NCBI GenBank assembly: GCA_041655035.1
Contig: JBAZCN010000035.1
Coordinates: forward strand, 1 to 28,271
Length of the DNA: 28,271 bases
Source: NAT127 sp041655035
GTDB taxonomy: Bacteria; Pseudomonadota; Gammaproteobacteria; Pseudomonadales; Porticoccaceae
Reading direction: 5' to 3'
A program made the position numbers and the translations under genes. A model generated the notes under the pieces. It was not told where the DNA came from and did no database searches. It saw nothing but the letters and a program-made list of their open reading frames with translations. How positions within the stretch are numbered: the first letter of the stretch is position 1; every line of letters starts with the position of its first letter. Shown piece by piece: positions 20,805 to 28,202 of the stretch.

Positions 20805-20887
20805 TTGCTGATGGATCACTGAAAACTCAAGTCCTATTATCAGCCATTCGTTGAGGCCTATGGGCGGAACACCCTGGAACGCCGTTT

Positions 20888-22300
20888 ATGCCGATTGACC
20901 AGATTCAGATCAAGGCTCAGGACTTGGCGTTGGGCATGTTCGTGTCCGGGCTGGATCGCCCCTGGTCGCAGACACCGTTTCCGCTGCAGGGGTTTTATGT
21001 CCGCGATGACAAGGATCTCGCGGAGCTTCGCGCTTATTGCAGCCATGTCTACATCGATGTCACCAAGGGTCGTGGGCCGGTTGCCGCCGACGGCGCGGCT
21101 CACGCCAAGGGCTCCGCCCAGTCTGCCCCCGCCGAGCCCACCGACCCGGCAGCCAGGTTCGGCCTGCGCAAGGACCAGCCAATATCCCTTGCCAGCCATG
21201 CCAGGCCGGCACCCATCGGCATTCGCAAGGGCATCTACGAAACCACGGTGCCGATGCGCGTCGAGGCGCTGCAGGCCGAGCGGATCGTCCGCACCCTCAA
21301 GGGGCAGCTGACCCTCGCCACTCGCCAGATCCTCAAGGGCCGGCCGCTCGACTACCCGGCTTTGAAGCGCTGTGTCGACGACATGGTGGGCAGCGTCCTG
21401 CGCTGTCCCGACGCCTTTACGTGGCTGCTGCGGCTGCGTGAAAAAGACCGCCAGAGCCACGACCACAGCCTGCGCTCCGCCCTGTGGGCCGTGCAGTACG
21501 CCCGTTTCGTCGGGATGCCGAAGGAAGAAATCGCCACCCTGTGCCTCGGCACCCTGCTCAAGGATATCGGCAAGATGCGCCTGCCGGCCGGACTGCTGGC
21601 CAGGCCCAACCGCACGGAGGAAGAAGAGCAGGAGTATCGCCGGTTCGTATTCCATGGGGTCGAAATGCTCAGGGATGCGGGCAACGTCGAGCCCAAGGTG
21701 ATCGCCGTGGTTCGCTACCACTGCGAGCGGCTCGATGGCAGCGGTTTCCCCGAAGGGGTCGGCGGCAACAATATTCCGCTGCTGGCGCGGATCGCCGGCA
21801 TCGCCACGGTCTATGATGCCATTTCCAATCCCCGGGAATCGGCTCAGCCGGTGGCGCCGTCGCGGGCGGTGAGCATGTTGTACAACATGCGCAACAGCGC
21901 CTTCCAGGAAGATCTGGTGGTGACCTTCATCCAGTCCGCCGGTCTGTATCCCACCGGGACCCTGGTGGAACTCACCACCGGCGATCTCGGCGTGGTGCTC
22001 GACCAGCACCAGTCGTCGCGGCTCACCCCGCGGATTGCGGTGCTCGATCGCTGGGGCGAGGACCTCAACCGGGGTTTCATCATCATCGATCTCAAGGACC
22101 AGGAGCAGAGCCGCCGCCAACTGCTGCAGAGCGGCCGCGACAATGTCGCCTCGGTTGCCAAGATCGCCATCGCCCGCGACCTCGAGCCGACCGGCTACGA
22201 CATCGATTTTGCAAAGCTGTCCGCCACCCTGCTCGGCGCCCGTGAGGAGCAGGTGAAATCAGGGCTGCTGGCGACCCTCAAGCAGCGGCTGCGGGGCTGA
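20888..22300 (+). CDS. DUF3391 / degenerate HD-GYP domain protein, probably non-catalytic
   Basis: This 470-residue soluble protein has an N-terminal DUF3391 region (about 5-60; GMFVSGLDRPWSQTPFPLQG) and an HD-GYP-like domain (about 185-345). Active HD-GYP phosphodiesterases cleave c-di-GMP with a metal centre that needs the HD pair and an HHE motif. Here the HD position reads LLKDIGKM, with Lys225-Asp226 instead of His-Asp. The next motif reads RYHCERLDGSGFP, with Tyr277 instead of the first His and GFP instead of GYP. His193, His256, His278 and Asp310 remain. I infer loss of hydrolysis, with possible retention of ligand or partner binding. The C-terminal about 120 residues are not recognised. 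It converges on psd, 14 bp away. Its role near the pilus operon is unknown. Confidence 0.8.
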   Translation: MPIDQIQIKAQDLALGMFVSGLDRPWSQTPFPLQGFYVRDDKDLAELRAYCSHVYIDVTKGRGPVAADGAAHAKGSAQSAPAEPTDPAARFGLRKDQPISLASHARPAPIGIRKGIYETTVPMRVEALQAERIVRTLKGQLTLATRQILKGRPLDYPALKRCVDDMVGSVLRCPDAFTWLLRLREKDRQSHDHSLRSALWAVQYARFVGMPKEEIATLCLGTLLKDIGKMRLPAGLLARPNRTEEEEQEYRRFVFHGVEMLRDAGNVEPKVIAVVRYHCERLDGSGFPEGVGGNNIPLLARIAGIATVYDAISNPRESAQPVAPSRAVSMLYNMRNSAFQEDLVVTFIQSAGLYPTGTLVELTTGDLGVVLDQHQSSRLTPRIAVLDRWGEDLNRGFIIIDLKDQEQSRRQLLQSGRDNVASVAKIAIARDLEPTGYDIDFAKLSATLLGAREEQVKSGLLATLKQRLRG

Positions 22301-22314
22301 GCGCAGCGGTCGCG

Positions 22315-23181
22315 CTACTGCGCCATGTCCCCCAGTCGTTCCCCCATCCTGATCCCGGTGCCGTGGCCGAATTCGGCAATAAAGTCGACGCGGCGCTCGA
22401 AGGCGAGCACCACCGTCGAGCCGAAGCGGAACACGCCGAGCTCCTCGCCGCGGCTGAAATGGCGGGGCTGGGCAAAGCGTTCATAGTGGATCCGGCCAGG
22501 TGGATAGTGGCTCCGCCACACGGTACCGATGCCGGCGACGAAGATCGCGCCGACCAGCACCACGGCCATCAGGCCGCGATCGGTGTCGAACAGGCATACC
22601 AGGCGCTCATTGCGGGCAAACAGCCCGGGAATGTGCTGGGCGGTAATGTGATTGACCGAGAACAGCCGGCCGGGGATATAGCGGGCCTCCAGCAGCTTGC
22701 CGGGGTAGGGCATGTGGACCCGGTGATAATCCCGGGGCGACAGATAGACCGTGGCGAACGAACCCCCGTCAAAACGCGCCGTGCATTCCGCATCCAGGGC
22801 GAGCAGCGAGGCGGTGGAGAATGAGTGGCCCTTGGCCTGGAAGATATCGCCGGCGTGGATGGCGCCCAACTGGCTGACAGTGCCGTCGGCAGGGGAGACC
22901 ACCGTGCCCGGGGCATCGCTCACCGGCCGCGCACCGGTTTTCAGGTGGCGGGTGAAAAAGTGGTTGAAGGACGGGTAGTCGCCGGGATCGGCGGACTGCG
23001 CCTCCGCCAGATCGATGCCGTAGCGGGCGACGGCGCGGCGAATCAGCAAATCCTTGAGCCGCGGGTGTTCACTTTCGGCAATCCTGCCGAGCAGCCGCGA
23101 CAGTAGATGTTGGGGCAACAGCCGCTGCAGGGCGGCGAACAACTCCCCCCGGTGGTCGGGTCCGGCGGCGCGCTGACTCAT
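22315..23181 (-). CDS. psd: Phosphatidylserine decarboxylase proenzyme
   Basis: This is a 288-residue membrane-associated proenzyme that makes phosphatidylethanolamine from phosphatidylserine. It self-cleaves between Gly254 and Ser255 in FRFGSTVVLAFE, and Ser255 becomes the pyruvoyl group of the alpha chain. Most relatives have LGST here; this protein has FGST. Other signatures are YPSFNHFFTRHLK, VVSPADGTVSQLG (Asp99) and YLSPRDYHRVHMPYPGKL (His153/His156). The start is the ATG at 23181-23179, which overlaps the rhdA stop (ATGA). A longer frame to 23439 lies inside rhdA and is discarded. The psd-rhdA neighbourhood matches Pseudomonas. Confidence 0.95.
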   Translation of the reverse strand: MSQRAAGPDHRGELFAALQRLLPQHLLSRLLGRIAESEHPRLKDLLIRRAVARYGIDLAEAQSADPGDYPSFNHFFTRHLKTGARPVSDAPGTVVSPADGTVSQLGAIHAGDIFQAKGHSFSTASLLALDAECTARFDGGSFATVYLSPRDYHRVHMPYPGKLLEARYIPGRLFSVNHITAQHIPGLFARNERLVCLFDTDRGLMAVVLVGAIFVAGIGTVWRSHYPPGRIHYERFAQPRHFSRGEELGVFRFGSTVVLAFERRVDFIAEFGHGTGIRMGERLGDMAQ

Positions 23182-24005
23182 GATTGCCCACCGGGCATGC
23201 CGGTTTCCACCGGCGTATCGGGGCGATTGCCCCACTCCGACCAAGAGCCGGGATAGGCCTTGATCGCCGGATAGCCGAGCAGCCGCGCCACCAGGTAGGT
23301 GAAGCCGGAGCGATGGTGGCTCTGGCAGTGGGTGGCGATGGCATGTTCCGGGCCGAGGCCGAGGCTGGCGAGGTATTCCCGGGCATCGCTGCGAATCCGA
23401 TAGTTGCGCGCCGGGTCCATCAGCGAGGTCCACTCGCAATGGATCGCTCCGGGGATATGGCCGCCGCGCTGGGATACCGCGCGGATGCCGAGATATTCCT
23501 CGCGGCTCCTGGCGTCGAGGACGCGAAAGCCGGGATCGTCCAGGCTGGCGAGGATGTCGTCGAGTTCGGCGATGGGCCGCGGGTCGATGGTGACGCTGAC
23601 CTCTGCGGGGGTCCGCCGCCCCGGGGCGGTCGCGAGGGGAAAGCCCTCCCGCGCCCAGGCCAGCAGGCCGCCATTCAGATAGGACCAGCGGTCGTGGCCG
23701 ATGACGTCCAGCGTCCAGGCCATGCGCCCGGCCCAGCCGCCGCCCTCGTCATCGTAGATCACCACCGGGGTATCGGGCGTCAGTCCCAGGCGGCTGAACA
23801 GGGTATCGAGCCGCGCCTTGTCCGGCAGCTTGCCGGGGGCCGGCGGCTGGCCGGCCATCAGCTCCGGCGGCGACACATGGACGGCGCCCGGCACATGCCC
23901 CTTGACATACTGCTGTTCGCCGCACAGGTCGATGATCAGCAGGCCGGCGTCGAGATGGCGTTGAAGTTCTTCGGGTTCGATGAGTCTTGGCAGTGAGACC
24001 GTCAT
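23178..24005 (-). CDS. rhdA: Thiosulfate sulfurtransferase (RhdA-type tandem rhodanese)
   Basis: This is a 275-residue protein with two rhodanese domains. The inactive N-terminal one (about 1-125) contains LIIDLCGEQQYVKGHVPGA. The active C-terminal one (about 140-275) contains VLDARSREEYLG and the catalytic loop CQSHHRSG, with Cys227 forming the persulfide. The CQxHHR loop is the hallmark of Azotobacter/Pseudomonas RhdA, which moves sulfane sulfur from thiosulfate to cyanide or thiol acceptors. It differs from the CG(S)G loop of SseA. I start at ATG 24005, with GGAG 6 bp upstream; the frame is open to 24242 but that part overlaps rsgA. The gene lies 34 bp after rsgA and overlaps psd by 4 bp, so the three likely form one operon. 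Confidence 0.93.
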   Translation of the reverse strand: MTVSLPRLIEPEELQRHLDAGLLIIDLCGEQQYVKGHVPGAVHVSPPELMAGQPPAPGKLPDKARLDTLFSRLGLTPDTPVVIYDDEGGGWAGRMAWTLDVIGHDRWSYLNGGLLAWAREGFPLATAPGRRTPAEVSVTIDPRPIAELDDILASLDDPGFRVLDARSREEYLGIRAVSQRGGHIPGAIHCEWTSLMDPARNYRIRSDAREYLASLGLGPEHAIATHCQSHHRSGFTYLVARLLGYPAIKAYPGSWSEWGNRPDTPVETGMPGGQS

Positions 24006-24039
24006 GGGATGCTCCGTCAAAGGCAGTGTTGTCATGGGC

Positions 24040-25026
24040 TCAGCTGTCGGCAGCGTCGCCGACGATAAGCCGGTAGCTGGCGAGGCGCCGGTCGCTGATC
24101 TCGCGGCGGGATACCGCGGCAAGGATAGCGCAACCGGGCTCGTTGAGGTGAATGCAGTCGCGAAAGCGGCAACCGCCGAGAAAGGGCCGGAAATCGGCGA
24201 AGCCCTCCGCCACCGCGCGGCTGTCCAGATGGCCGAGGCCAAATTCGCGAATACCCGGCGAATCGATCAGGTAGCCGCCGCTGGGCAGGCGGTACAGATT
24301 GGCGGCGGTGGTGGTGTGCCGGCCCTTGGCCACCTGGGCCGACAGCTCGCCGGTCTGCGCCGCGGCGGCGGGGTAGAGCAGGTTGACCAGGGATGACTTG
24401 CCGACCCCCGATTGGCCGACCAGAACCGTGGTGTGGTTGGCGAAATACTGCCTCATGGCATCGAGCCCTGAGCCGGAGCGGGCAGAGACGCGGAGCACGT
24501 CATAACCAAGCTCGCCATAACTGCTCAGCATGGCGTCGAGCGCTGCGCGATCGCCCGCCATCAGGTCCATCTTGTTGAGAATCAGCAGCGGACGGATGCC
24601 CTGATGTTCCGCGGCGACGAGATAGCGGTCGACGAGGTTGGCGTGGGGTTCGGGTTCGGGGGCGATGACGATGGCGATGCGGTCGACATTGGCGGCCACC
24701 GGGCGCAGCCTGCCGCGCCCGTCGGGACGGGAGATCACACTGCTGCGCTCCAGCCGCGCTTCGATCACCCCGGTGGGCGATCCCCATTGCCAGACGACCC
24801 GGTCGCCGGTGACCAGGTCATCGCTGGTGGCGCGGATATGGCAGCGGACGGGAACGTCGGAGGGGCTGAAATCCACCGGCAATACCGCCGCGCGGTTGCC
24901 GTAACGGGTGATGACGACCCCCTCGCGGCCTGCGCCGGCACTGTCCGTATCGGCCGACTGGGCGGTCTTGCGCTGCTTCTCCGCGATACGGCGGGTCTGC
25001 TGGATGGTCAGACGACGTTTTGCCAT
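24040..25026 (-). CDS. rsgA: Small ribosomal subunit biogenesis GTPase RsgA
   Basis: This is a 328-residue circularly permuted GTPase that checks late 30S maturation at the decoding site. An N-terminal OB fold (about 35-95) is followed by the G motifs in permuted order: NKMD (151-154, G4), VSARSG (G5), VGQSGVGKSS (about 203-212, G1/P-loop), GRHTTT (G2) and DSPGIREFG (about 255-263, G3). The C-terminal zinc knuckle uses Cys286, Cys291, His293 and Cys299 (CRFRDCIHLNEPGC). The basic N-terminus (MAKRRLTIQQTRRI) contacts rRNA. GAGGGTGA precedes the ATG. It is divergent from orn, as in E. coli and Pseudomonas, across 86 bp that contain a CTGAT-TG-ATCAG palindrome (25045-25056). Confidence 0.96.
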   Translation of the reverse strand: MAKRRLTIQQTRRIAEKQRKTAQSADTDSAGAGREGVVITRYGNRAAVLPVDFSPSDVPVRCHIRATSDDLVTGDRVVWQWGSPTGVIEARLERSSVISRPDGRGRLRPVAANVDRIAIVIAPEPEPHANLVDRYLVAAEHQGIRPLLILNKMDLMAGDRAALDAMLSSYGELGYDVLRVSARSGSGLDAMRQYFANHTTVLVGQSGVGKSSLVNLLYPAAAAQTGELSAQVAKGRHTTTAANLYRLPSGGYLIDSPGIREFGLGHLDSRAVAEGFADFRPFLGGCRFRDCIHLNEPGCAILAAVSRREISDRRLASYRLIVGDAADS

Positions 25027-25112
25027 TCACCCTCGGTGTACATACTGATTGATCAGCTAGGATATAGCATAATGACCGACAGCGACATAATCGACAGAGG
25101 CGGGACCTGGGG
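25027..25112. promoter_or_regulatory. Divergent rsgA/orn control region
   Basis: These 86 bp must serve both genes. The stretch 25041-25072 is AT-rich relative to the surroundings (CTAGGATATAGCATAATG) and contains the palindrome CTGATTGATCAG (25045-25056). Possible -10 boxes are present in both directions, but none pairs with a good -35 at standard spacing, so I do not place exact promoters. Confidence 0.35.
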
Positions 25113-25664
25113 ATGGCAAGCGGCAAAGACAAGATGAATCTGGTGTGGATCGACCTGGAAATGACCGGTCTCGACCCGGATAATGACCTGATCATCGAGA
25201 TCGCCACAGTGGTCACCGATCAGGACCTCAACCTGCTCGCCGAAGGGCCGGTAATGGCCGTTCACCAGCCCGACAGCGCCCTCGCCGCCATGGACGAATG
25301 GAATACCCGTCAGCACGGCCAGTCGGGGCTGGCCGCCCGGGTGCGGGCCAGCGACATCAGCGCCGCGGTCGCGGAGCAGCGCACCATTGCCTTCCTGGAT
25401 GAGTGGGTCGAGCCCGGCATCTCTCCGATGTGTGGCAACTCCATCTGCCAGGACCGGCGCTTCCTTGCCCGCCACATGCCCGAACTGGAGCAGTTCTTCC
25501 ACTACCGCAACCTCGATGTCAGCACCATCAAGGAGATCGCCCGGCGCTGGAAACCGGAAGTCCTCAAGGGCTTGGTCAAAAAAGGCAGCCATCTGGCGCT
25601 CGACGATATCCGTGACTCCATCGCTGAACTCGCCCACTACCGCAAGCACTTTTTTACCCTGTAG
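25113..25664 (+). CDS. orn: Oligoribonuclease Orn
   Basis: This is a 183-residue DEDDh 3'-5' exoribonuclease that finishes RNA decay by cutting dinucleotides, including pGpG from c-di-GMP breakdown, to monomers. The catalytic residues are Asp14 and Glu16 (WIDLEMTGL), Asp114 (CGNSICQDRRF), His160 and Asp165 (GSHLALDDIRDS). PELEQFFHYRNLDVSTIKE is a family signature. The start at 25113 gives two residues more than E. coli Orn; a second ATG at 25134 would also leave the domain intact. It converges on a polysaccharide gene, with a palindromic repeat between the stops. Confidence 0.96.
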   Translation: MASGKDKMNLVWIDLEMTGLDPDNDLIIEIATVVTDQDLNLLAEGPVMAVHQPDSALAAMDEWNTRQHGQSGLAARVRASDISAAVAEQRTIAFLDEWVEPGISPMCGNSICQDRRFLARHMPELEQFFHYRNLDVSTIKEIARRWKPEVLKGLVKKGSHLALDDIRDSIAELAHYRKHFFTL

Positions 25665-25689
25665 CTCCGCGCCTGCGGCTGTCGTGAGT

Positions 25690-25773
25690 CCCATAGGGTG
25701 CGCTGAGGAACGAAGCGCACCGGGAAGTTCACGAGTTACCGTTGGTGCGCCTCCTGTCGTCGGCACACCCTAT
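25690..25773. repeat. Two-hairpin palindromic element, copy C (mixed arms)
   Basis: This element of about 84 bp begins CCCATAGGGTG and ends CACACCCTAT. Its left arm is the type seen in copies A and B (GGTGCGCT/AGCGCACC). Its right arm is a second type (stem GGTGTGCC/GGCGCACC on the other strand, loop GACGACAGGA). The 22-bp spacer, read in reverse complement, resembles the 22-bp spacer of copy D (CGGTA, then TTCCC). Copy C is therefore the D/E version in the opposite orientation. It lies 25 bp after the orn stop and 36 bp from the convergent WecA-like gene, where a bidirectional transcript end would fit. Confidence 0.85.
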
Positions 25774-25809
25774 TGATCAACCGCGCCGATAGCGAAACAT
25801 CGACAAAGC

Positions 25810-26871
25810 CTAGTCCAGGGCCCGGCCGGCACCGGCCAGTTGGGCGCTGGCCAGCAGTGGCAGATAGACAATCAGGGTCGCCAGTGCGCCGTCGAGCAGG
25901 CCACTGGCGACGAACCAGGCGAAGGGGAGCTGCCACAGGCAGAAAACCGCAGCGAACAGCAGCAGGCAATGGCGGTGGGCGCGACTGCGCGCGCGGTCGG
26001 CGGCCAGCCCCCTGAGGCGCAGCAGGCCCTCCCGGCGCTGGACGAAACGCTGGTAAACATGACTGCGGTGGGCCTGGTAGATTTTCTGGCCGGTGAACAG
26101 ACGATTGACCAGGGTACAGGAGGCGTCGCTGACGAAACCCGCCAGGAGGATCAACCACAGCCACGATCCCTGGGGATCGGCAGCGCCCTGGGCGATGGTC
26201 AGAAAACCGAACATGAATCCCAGGAAAGCGCTGCCGGTGTCACCCATGAACAACCTGGCGGGCGGAAAGTTGAACAGCAAAAATCCCAGGCAGGCCGCGG
26301 CAATGAACAGGGCGAGCAGCGGCAGGCTCCCCGTGCCGCCGAGCAGGAACAATCCGCCGCCGGCGAGAATGGCCTGGAGCGCAGCCAAGCCGTCGATACC
26401 ATCCATGAAATTGTAGAGATTGGTCATCCACACCAGCCAGATTCCCGCCAGCGGCAGTGCCAGATAGCCGGGTAGCCCCCAGGGGTCGATACCGATCCGC
26501 AGCGTGGGCGACAGCAGCCACAGCACCAACCCGGTGCAGGCCAGCTGGACGGCGAGGCGGAGCCCCGCGGCCAGCGGGCGGACATCGTCGATAAAACTGA
26601 CCGCCGCGATCAGCAGTCCGGCCAGTGCGGGGTAGAGCAGCCCGCGCTCCCCGATATCCGCGGCCAGGCCGTCCACATAGGGCACCGCCGCGAGGGTGCA
26701 CAACACGATGGCGATACCGCCGCCCTTGGGCGTGGGCGCCAGGTGTGAACTGCGATGGTTGGGAATATCGACCAGGCGCCAGCGCGACAGGCGCAGCACG
26801 ATGGCGGTCGCCAGGGCGGACGCCACGACTACGCCGGCGGCGATGGCCAGGGCGCAAGACATGCTCGTCAC
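25810..26871 (-). CDS. WecA/WbpL-like undecaprenyl-phosphate sugar-1-phosphate transferase
   Basis: This is a 353-residue polytopic membrane protein of the MraY/WecA family with about ten hydrophobic segments. Family motifs in order are DIPNHRSSH (35-43), PKGGGIAI (49-56), FIDD (93-96), NLYNFMDGIDGLA (151-163), MGDTGSAFLG (209-218) and the cytosolic HRSHVYQRF (268-276). These enzymes start glycan synthesis by transferring a HexNAc-1-phosphate to undecaprenyl phosphate. The HRSHVYQR form is closest in my memory to WbpL-type O-antigen enzymes; the sugar cannot be read from sequence. The GTG start at 26871 overlaps the upstream glycosyltransferase stop (GTGA), with AGGA 6 bp before it; ATG 26862 is an alternative. 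The last arginine-rich loop (about 277-305) is very basic. Confidence 0.88.
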   Translation of the reverse strand: MTSMSCALAIAAGVVVASALATAIVLRLSRWRLVDIPNHRSSHLAPTPKGGGIAIVLCTLAAVPYVDGLAADIGERGLLYPALAGLLIAAVSFIDDVRPLAAGLRLAVQLACTGLVLWLLSPTLRIGIDPWGLPGYLALPLAGIWLVWMTNLYNFMDGIDGLAALQAILAGGGLFLLGGTGSLPLLALFIAAACLGFLLFNFPPARLFMGDTGSAFLGFMFGFLTIAQGAADPQGSWLWLILLAGFVSDASCTLVNRLFTGQKIYQAHRSHVYQRFVQRREGLLRLRGLAADRARSRAHRHCLLLFAAVFCLWQLPFAWFVASGLLDGALATLIVYLPLLASAQLAGAGRALD

Positions 26872-27869
26872 CGTTTGTCCTCTTCCTTGTCGCGAGCGCC
26901 GAGGATGAGCCGGTCGGCGGCGCCCTGGCGCTCGCTGTCAACGAATCCATGGCGCAGCCATAGCGCGATCATCACCAGGGCGAAAAACAGGCGATGAGAG
27001 GGCTTGCGCCGGCACTGCCAGGCATGGCGGAGCAGAAAGCCGATGCCCCCACGGTCGAGCCTGCGCCATCCCCGCACGAACGCCGATTGGCCGATCCCCA
27101 CGGCATCGGCCATGCGCAGCGACTGCTCCAGGCCGTGCCCGGTGAGAATCATCTGCAACCTGAACCACAGTGCGCGCCAGCCGCGGTTGACCCCCACGGC
27201 ATTATCGGGATGCTGGCGGTAGAGAAGCCGGCTGTGAGGATCGATGACCCAGCGGTAACCGTTGGCTCGGGCAAAAGCGTAGATATAAACGTCGTGGTAT
27301 ATCAATGAAGCCGGAGGGTGGTCGAGGGCGCTGAGGTTTTCCTGGATGGCCCGATGGAGGGGCGGCGTGAGTACGAAGCTGCAACCCGGGCCCGGAGACT
27401 CGAACAAAAAATCCCAGCGGCGCTGGGGATGGTCCTTGCGCATCAAGGTCTGCCGTCCATCCGGCCAGAAAGCGGTGAAGGACGACGAATAGCCCGCGGC
27501 CTGGTGCCGCTGCATATGGAGAATGGCGCTCGCCAGTTTGTCTGGCAACCAGATATCGTCCTGATCGGCGAGCGCCACGAAGTCGTAGTCCCCGGCCGGG
27601 ATCTCCAGCATCAGGCGAAAAAAATTACCCGCCGGGCTGCCCGGGCCGACACCGGGCAGGGTAGCGACCCTGCCGTCATCCGCCGCAAGCTGGCGGCAGA
27701 ACGTCTCGGTGCCATCCGTCGAAGGGTCGATGCTGATGAACAGCTGCACCCGTACCCCTTCCTGGTGGAGGATCGATGCAATCTGCTCATCGAGCCACTG
27801 CATACCGTTGCAGGCGGCCATCAATACCGCAACGCGGGGCATGTCGCTGCTGCGCGGCACGGTGTTCAT
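26868..27869 (-). CDS. Family 2 glycosyltransferase
   Basis: This is a 333-residue GT-A fold enzyme. An N-terminal nucleotide-sugar domain shows VAVLMAACNGMQWLDEQI (13-30), SIDPSTDGT (46-54) and the metal-binding ADQDDIWLPDKL (101-112). This DxDD pattern with following WLP is common in rhamnosyltransferase-like GT2 enzymes of O-antigen loci. The C-terminal about 80 residues are basic and include a hydrophobic stretch near LFFALVMIALWLRHGF, a possible membrane-associated helix. I start at ATG 27869 with GGGG upstream; the open frame to 27959 has no similarity and would lie upstream of the predicted transcription start. The gene is translationally coupled to the WecA-like gene. Donor and acceptor sugars are unknown. 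Confidence 0.82.
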   Translation of the reverse strand: MNTVPRSSDMPRVAVLMAACNGMQWLDEQIASILHQEGVRVQLFISIDPSTDGTETFCRQLAADDGRVATLPGVGPGSPAGNFFRLMLEIPAGDYDFVALADQDDIWLPDKLASAILHMQRHQAAGYSSSFTAFWPDGRQTLMRKDHPQRRWDFLFESPGPGCSFVLTPPLHRAIQENLSALDHPPASLIYHDVYIYAFARANGYRWVIDPHSRLLYRQHPDNAVGVNRGWRALWFRLQMILTGHGLEQSLRMADAVGIGQSAFVRGWRRLDRGGIGFLLRHAWQCRRKPSHRLFFALVMIALWLRHGFVDSERQGAADRLILGARDKEEDKR

Positions 27870-27957
27870 GCAATCCCCGCTGGTGGCGGCATCCGAGATC
27901 CCTGGTAAGGCCCCCGACTTTGCCCGAGGTGGTATATCGATATGATCATAGCCGCGC

Positions 27958-27986
27958 ATTATCGCCGCTAACCGGCTTTTTATCGA
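27958..27986 (-). promoter_or_regulatory. Candidate promoter for the glycosyltransferase pair
   Basis: On the minus strand TCGATA (27986-27981, 4/6) and GATAAT (27963-27958, 5/6) are separated by 17 bp. The predicted start is near 27951 and the leader about 80 nt. The 9-mer TATCGATAT occurs at 27981-27989, over the -35, and again at 27935-27943, just after the start. It overlaps a second 10-bp palindrome, TATGATCATA (27941-27950). This could be an operator arrangement; that is inference. Confidence 0.4.
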
Positions 27987-28070
27987 TATCGGTGTGGCCG
28001 AGGGCGAGGGTCGGCATTGCGGAGTCAGTGCCTAACATCGGGTGTGCCTCGGTACAAGTATTGGCCCGAT

Positions 28071-28155
28071 CCATAGGGTGTGCCGACGACAGGAGGCGCA
28101 CCGGCGGTATCTGGTGTCTTCCCCGGTGCGCTTCATTCTTCAGCGCACCCTATGG
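28071..28155. repeat. Two-hairpin palindromic element, copy D
   Basis: This 85-bp element begins CCATAGGGTG and ends CACCCTATGG. The left arm is the second type (GGTGTGCC, loop GACGACAGGA, GGCGCACC) and the right arm is the first type with loop changes (TCATTCTTC in place of TCGTTCCTC) but an intact stem, GGTGCGCT/AGCGCACC. The spacer is 22 bp. Loop variation with stem conservation supports selection on structure. Confidence 0.85.
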
Positions 28156-28202
28156 GCCTCACGACAACGATGGGCATGCCTCGGTGCAAGTATTGGCCCG
28201 AT

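Larger units (their letters stand above)
20497..20887. other. Intergenic region between hemE and the HD-GYP-like gene
   Basis: These 391 bp contain the hemE 3' hairpin, a MITE-like element (20593-20804) and about 80 bp leading to the next gene. A TATTAT at 20835-20840 could be a -10 box for the HD-GYP-like gene but has no matching -35. A 76-codon minus-strand frame (20570-20800) lies within the element and is probably not a real gene. Confidence 0.5.
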
